This document shows, piece after piece, positions 59,963 through 64,000 of a stretch of DNA of 64,000 nucleotides. Source of the stretch: Bombyx mori (Eukaryota; Arthropoda; Insecta; Lepidoptera; Bombycidae); assembly GCF_030269925.1 (NCBI RefSeq), contig NC_085112.1:6573501-6637500 (forward strand), given 5' to 3'. The notes below the pieces were generated by a model. The model was not told where the DNA came from. It ran no database searches and saw only the letters and a program-made list of their open reading frames with translations. Both the position numbers and the translations under genes were made by a program. Numbering within the stretch: position 1 is the stretch's first letter; every line of letters starts with the position of its first letter.

Positions 59963-61265
59963 CTTAGTCTGGCCATAAATACTGTTACAATTAAAAATAA
60001 ACAAAATGTTATATTTGAATTTGGAATCTGTAATTTTTATATGATTACTCATTGAGTTTTCTCATTTTGGCGTCAATACATTGTACAATATTTTGCGATA
60101 TTAAAATGGAGTGGGGTGATAAAGAGAACCGAATCGCTGTGATTGCATTACACAAAGTAGGTATGGAGCTAAATGCAATTTCTAAAACTCTTCATGCGCT
60201 TGGTATTAGTAAAATGTTTATGTACCGGGCTATTAATAGGTGCAATGAGACCTCCTCTGTTTGTGACAGAAAAAAATCTGGCCGTCCACGTAATGTTCAT
60301 ACGAAAAAGGTGGTCAACGCAGTAAGGGAAAGAATTCGAAGAAATCCTGTCCGAAAGCAAAAGATTTTATCTCGGGAGATGAAGATAGCACCTAGAACCA
60401 TGTCGTGTATTTTAAAAGATGACTTAGGACTTGCAGCCTATAAGAGACGTACTGGCCATTTCTAAACTAATAATTTAAAAGAGAAAAGGGTGGTAAAATC
60501 GAAACTACTGAAGCGGTACGCAAAGGGAGGTCATAGAAAAATTTTGTTTACGGATGAGAAAATGTTTACAATTGAGCAACATTTTAATAAACAAAATGAC
60601 CGTATTTATGCTCAAAGCTCTAAGGAAGCTTCCCAATTAGTCGACAGAGTGCAACGTGGGCATTATCCGACTTCAGCGATGGTCTGGTGGGGTATTAGCT
60701 ATGAAGGAGTGACTGAGCCATACTTTTGTGAAAAAGGTATCAAAACATCGGCACAAGTGTATCAAGATATCATTCTTGAGAAGGTAGTGAAGCCCCTTAG
60801 CAATACCATGTTCAATAATCAAGAATGGTCCTTACAGCAAAACTCGGCGCCAAGTCATAAAGCTCGGTCTACGCAGTCTTGGTTGGAAACGAACGTTTCG
60901 AACTTCATCAGAGCTGAAGACTGGCCGTCGTCTAGTCCCAATCTTAATCCGCTGGATTATGATTTATAGTCAGTTTTAGAGAGTACGGCTTGCTCTAAAC
61001 GCCATGCTAATTTGGAGTCCCTAAAACAATCCGTACGATTGGCAGTGAAAATTTTTCCCATGGAAAGAGTGCGTGCTTCTATTGATAACTGGCCTCAACG
61101 TTTAAAAGACTGTATTGCAGCCAATGGAGACCACTTCGAATAAGCTTTTTATACTTTAAATTGTTTTATATTTATGTATTAAACTAATACACTGTAAAAG
61201 TAATAAATGTTATTTGCAATAGAATTTTTTTTTTCCTTTGTAACAGTATTTATGGCCAGACTAAG
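59963..61265 (+). mobile_element. full-length maT-type mariner transposon (inactive)
   Basis: Perfect 26-bp terminal inverted repeats at 59963-59988 (begins CTTAGTCTGGCCATAAAT) and 61240-61265. TA follows the right end; GA in place of TA precedes the left end. 1.3 kb with a single transposase reading frame, typical for mariners. Family knowledge: maT/Bmmar-type elements carry a DD37D catalytic triad. Confidence 0.93.
60106..61143 (+). pseudogene. mariner (maT, DD37D) transposase pseudogene
   Basis: One frame of 345 codons from ATG to TAA (61141-61143) with no frameshift but two internal stops (TAA at 60463-60465, TAG at 60967-60969). An N-terminal paired-like helix-turn-helix (ALHKVG, ISKTLHALGISK, KSGRPRN) binds the inverted repeats. 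Catalytic region: FTDEK (first Asp); QQNSAPSHK, where the second Asp is Asn; NPLDYD (third Asp), with 37 residues between the second and third positions. The stops and the D-to-N change make it dead. Confidence 0.9.
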
Positions 61266-61268
61266 TAT

Positions 61269-61507
61269 ATTGCTTACATGGGTGGACGAACTCACGGCAC
61301 ACCTGGTATTAAATGGTTACCAGAGCCCATAGACATTAACAAAGTAAATCGCATCACGCACCTTGAGATTAGTTCCAATTTTCTGTTTTATAGTACAACG
61401 ACTGCCGTACTTTTCAAACCAAAACGTATTACTGCTTTGTGGCAGAAATAGGCGGGGCGGTATTACCTACTCGTGTAGCTCACAAGACGCCCTACCCCCA
61501 GTAGTAA
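61269..61507 (-). repeat. diverged Bm1 SINE abutting the mariner
   Basis: ATTGCTTACATGGGTGGACG, CACCTGGTATTAAATGGTTA, CAAACCAAAACGTATTACTG and CGCCCTACCCCCAGTA. Its T tail is missing because the mariner's right end lies at the TA beside ATTGCTTA. Confidence 0.75.
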
Positions 61508-62587
61508 GCAATTCTTTTAGTTTACTGACTGCCACCAACGTTTCACTCGCTATGCATATCTACTGAAAATTAGTAGCTATAATTAAAGAACAAAATGCAC
61601 ACTGAGCAGCCAAATAACCAGATCGCGGCTCCGAAAAATATGATATCACCTATCAAGCCTTCACAGAAACCGACATATACCATTTATGTGTCTCAAAATA
61701 ATCCAAGTATACTCTGCTATAAAGGGATGGAAGACTTATGCTTCGATAAATGGATAAAATTTCTTTAATTACGGACTCGCAGCACCCTCAACCACAGGCC
61801 AAACAGGTGACTCCTCACTTAATAGAATAGGCCCTTATGGTCGGTATTCAAATGTATTATTAGATACCTGCTTTAATATATATAAGAAAACGTAGCATTT
61901 TGAAACCGCAGTCTAACTCGGTTTATATAAAAGTCCTACGGCTTTACGCACGTATTCTTTTGTCAGAAGAAAACTGTCACACAATAATGTTGCTATGATC
62001 AGAGGATGACTATGATTGCTTCGAAATCGTAAATCAGACCCTCAGAAGCCCGCACCGCTAATTGTACCAAATCATTCTACTTGAGGTTAATAAATCAAAT
62101 TTTACAGTGTGCGGGTGCTGCGAGCGCGATTATTTTAATAATCAAATTTAATGAATGATTCCACTAACTTAGTAATAAATTTTTACATCAAATGGAAACC
62201 TTATGATCCAATCTATAAGACACGCAGTAATAAACGCGTGTTCAGCCTCAATCTAAATTCTTATTACCAACCTTTCCGTCATACTAAATGTTTTCGATTT
62301 TATTTTATAGTGAAGTATAGCTAAGAATTCATTTCAATGGCTCACTGTTGATGTAGGCTAAACATTTTTACTGTCTTCTAAAGTTGACAATCATACGAAT
62401 CACATGATAGTGTGAGATCTGCTTTTCTCAAGGACATCTGCGACGCTAGGGGCACATACAAACTGTTAGTTACTGCTAAGAATTGCTTTGAAACATCGTT
62501 TGAATAATTACTATGACACATAGCATTCAGCAAGAACCCGGAAGGGCTTGTCATTCTAAAATTATATGTTACATAGCATAAGTGATC
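61508..62587. other. intergenic, nothing recognised
   Basis: No supported gene or repeat. Confidence 0.5.
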
Positions 62588-62826
62588 TTTTTTTTATTGT
62601 TTAGATGAGTGGGTGAGCTCACGGTTAACCTGGTGTTGAATGCTTACGGGAGCCCATTCACATCTACAAGGTAAATGAGCCACCCATCTTGAGATATAAG
62701 TTCTAAGGTCCCAGTATAGTTACAACGGCTGCCCCACCTTTCAAACCGAAACGCATTACTGCTTCACGGCAGAAATAGGCAGGGTACCTAGCCGTGCGGA
62801 CTCACAAGAGGTCGTACCACCAGTAA
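62588..62826 (-). repeat. Bm1 SINE
   Basis: TTTTTTTTATTGTTTAGATG, ACATCTACAAGGTAAATGAG, TTCAAACCGAAACGCATTAC and AGAGGTCGTACCACCAGTAA. Tail present, head absent. Confidence 0.87.
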
Positions 62827-63493
62827 GAGATCTCTGGAAAACGCTCTGTTTAAGCACAGTGGTTATAAGTAGTAGTAAGCATACACTCTGCTGTGTATGC
62901 TATAGTGGTGTCATGGTAAAAAGAGTAATCGAGATCACCTCAAACAATTACTTAGAGCACTCTCCCTTCCATGAAAAATACGGTATACCTACACAAAAGT
63001 ACATTGCTTGTTCTGTAGTCCCACTATGTGCGCTAATAATAAATAAAATGTAATTGGAACAGCAAACGAAAATGTTATCTCTGTGATCTATATGAAGAAA
63101 AAAAACACTTAAATTGAATTACTCATATTATAATAATTTTTCAGACTCCGTTTTCTAATTAATATCTGTAATTTGTCCTTCCGTTGTAATAAACGTATCA
63201 ATGAACACATGTTTCCGTCTGTACTTATAAAACGTGTGTCAGTTATATCTGAAGTTTTATTGCAAACTTATTCGAAGATATGACTGTAATGAGTTTCGTA
63301 AATCAAAAAAATTTAATTTAACGCTAGTTCACATTTCATTAGCGAACATTATTGTGTTGTTATTATGTACTTACAAAACCAATCTCCCTGTTTAATTACT
63401 GTAACCATTGAATAAACACGCATCAAAACTGGCTTAATATTTTATGATTATTCTTATTTCAAAATAAAATTCATTAATTATTCAAAACTCTGA
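62827..63493. other. intergenic, nothing recognised
   Basis: AT-rich. The 64-codon frame at 62859-63053 has no family features. Confidence 0.5.
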
Positions 63494-63698
63494 ACTGGTG
63501 GTAGGCCCTCTTGTGAGTCCGCGCGGGTGGGTACCACCGCCCTGCCTATTTCTGCCGTGAAGAAGTAATGCGTTTCGGTTTGAAGGATGGGGCAGCCGTT
63601 GTAACTATACTGAGACCTTAGAACTTATATCTCAAGGTGGGTGGCGCATTTACGTTGTAGATGTCTATGGGCTCTAGTAACCACTTAACACAAAAAAA
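63494..63698 (+). repeat. Bm1 SINE, truncated at both ends
   Basis: ACTGGTGGTAGGCCCTCTTG to AGTAACCACTTAACACAAAA. The last ~50 bp of the family (CAGGTGGGCTGTGAGCTCG) are missing, so priming or deletion occurred early. Confidence 0.87.
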
Positions 63699-64000
63699 TC
63701 TATATTTCAATAAAAAATTTTAAAACAACTATTCAAAAATTAAATTCATTGTTGACAAATTATGTGCCTTTTAGCATCATAAATGTACTTAAGCAGCATT
63801 GGTGTGTGCAACGTTCGACCACCAACAAGATAGATATATATCCAAATAAATGTTTAGATACTCCACGCTTCACACTTACGAGCACGCCTGAGTTAATCCT
63901 GCGTAATTGACTCTCCCTAGAAACCAATAAATGCTTATTGACTGCACTAATAAACTCTTACAATTAATACCACGATCGGAACTTGTCCATAAATCTTTAT
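63699..64000. other. intergenic, nothing recognised
   Basis: AT-rich window edge. Confidence 0.5.

Noticed and set aside
60169..60360. Minus-strand frame within the mariner
   Set aside because: Antisense shadow of the transposase frame.

Overview
This is an AT-rich insect genomic window, almost certainly from a silkworm (Bombyx mori or a very close relative). Two things support that. There is a two-exon Abdominal-B (Abd-B) Hox gene on the minus strand between about 7.2 and 11.9 kb. There are also more than a dozen copies of a SINE whose head, body and tail I recognise as the Bombyx Bm1 family. The species call rests on recognising the repeats, not on a database search.

Layout. 1-7.2 kb is the 3' side of Abd-B, the side on which abd-A would be expected from insect Hox order. 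It holds retroposon 3' ends, one long dispersed repeat and otherwise featureless DNA. 7,247-7,641 is the Abd-B homeodomain exon. 7,642-11,176 is a 3.5-kb intron with one SINE fragment. 11,177-11,744 (open to 11,885) is the upstream Abd-B exon. The donor (phase 1) and acceptor fit exactly and recreate a Gly codon. 11.9-12.5 kb is a GC/CpG-rich upstream region, probably 5' UTR and promoter. From 12.5 to 64 kb I see no convincing host protein-coding gene. This is a gene desert 5' of Abd-B, probably regulatory, broken up by transposable elements.

The transposable elements explain nearly all other coding sequence. They are: (i) a CR1/jockey-group LINE with an uninterrupted 980-codon endonuclease/reverse transcriptase frame at 41,797-44,739, plus five short 3' copies; (ii) a jockey-like LINE, 5'-truncated, at 21.6-23.5 kb (minus), with two 3' end copies that have target-site duplications; (iii) an R1-like LINE 3' end at 23,680-24,226 with a 13-bp target-site duplication; (iv) a full-length but dead maT-type (DD37D) mariner at 59,963-61,265 with perfect 26-bp inverted repeats, and a broken second copy at 53.1 kb; (v) about 15 Bm1 SINEs, including an inverted pair at 49.75-50.43 kb; (vi) four copies of a roughly 280-bp dispersed repeat beginning GACCCGG; (vii) two inverted-repeat, MITE-like structures at 46.5 and 47.6-48.1 kb.

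The most interesting non-TE signal is a recurring GCCATCTA(G) word that resembles the core of CTCF insulator sites. It occurs in the Abd-B intron, in the GC-rich region upstream of Abd-B, and at several upstream and downstream positions. This would fit a partitioned Hox regulatory landscape but needs binding data. No new enzymatic or defence system is visible. No CRISPR array, rRNA or credible tRNA gene was seen.
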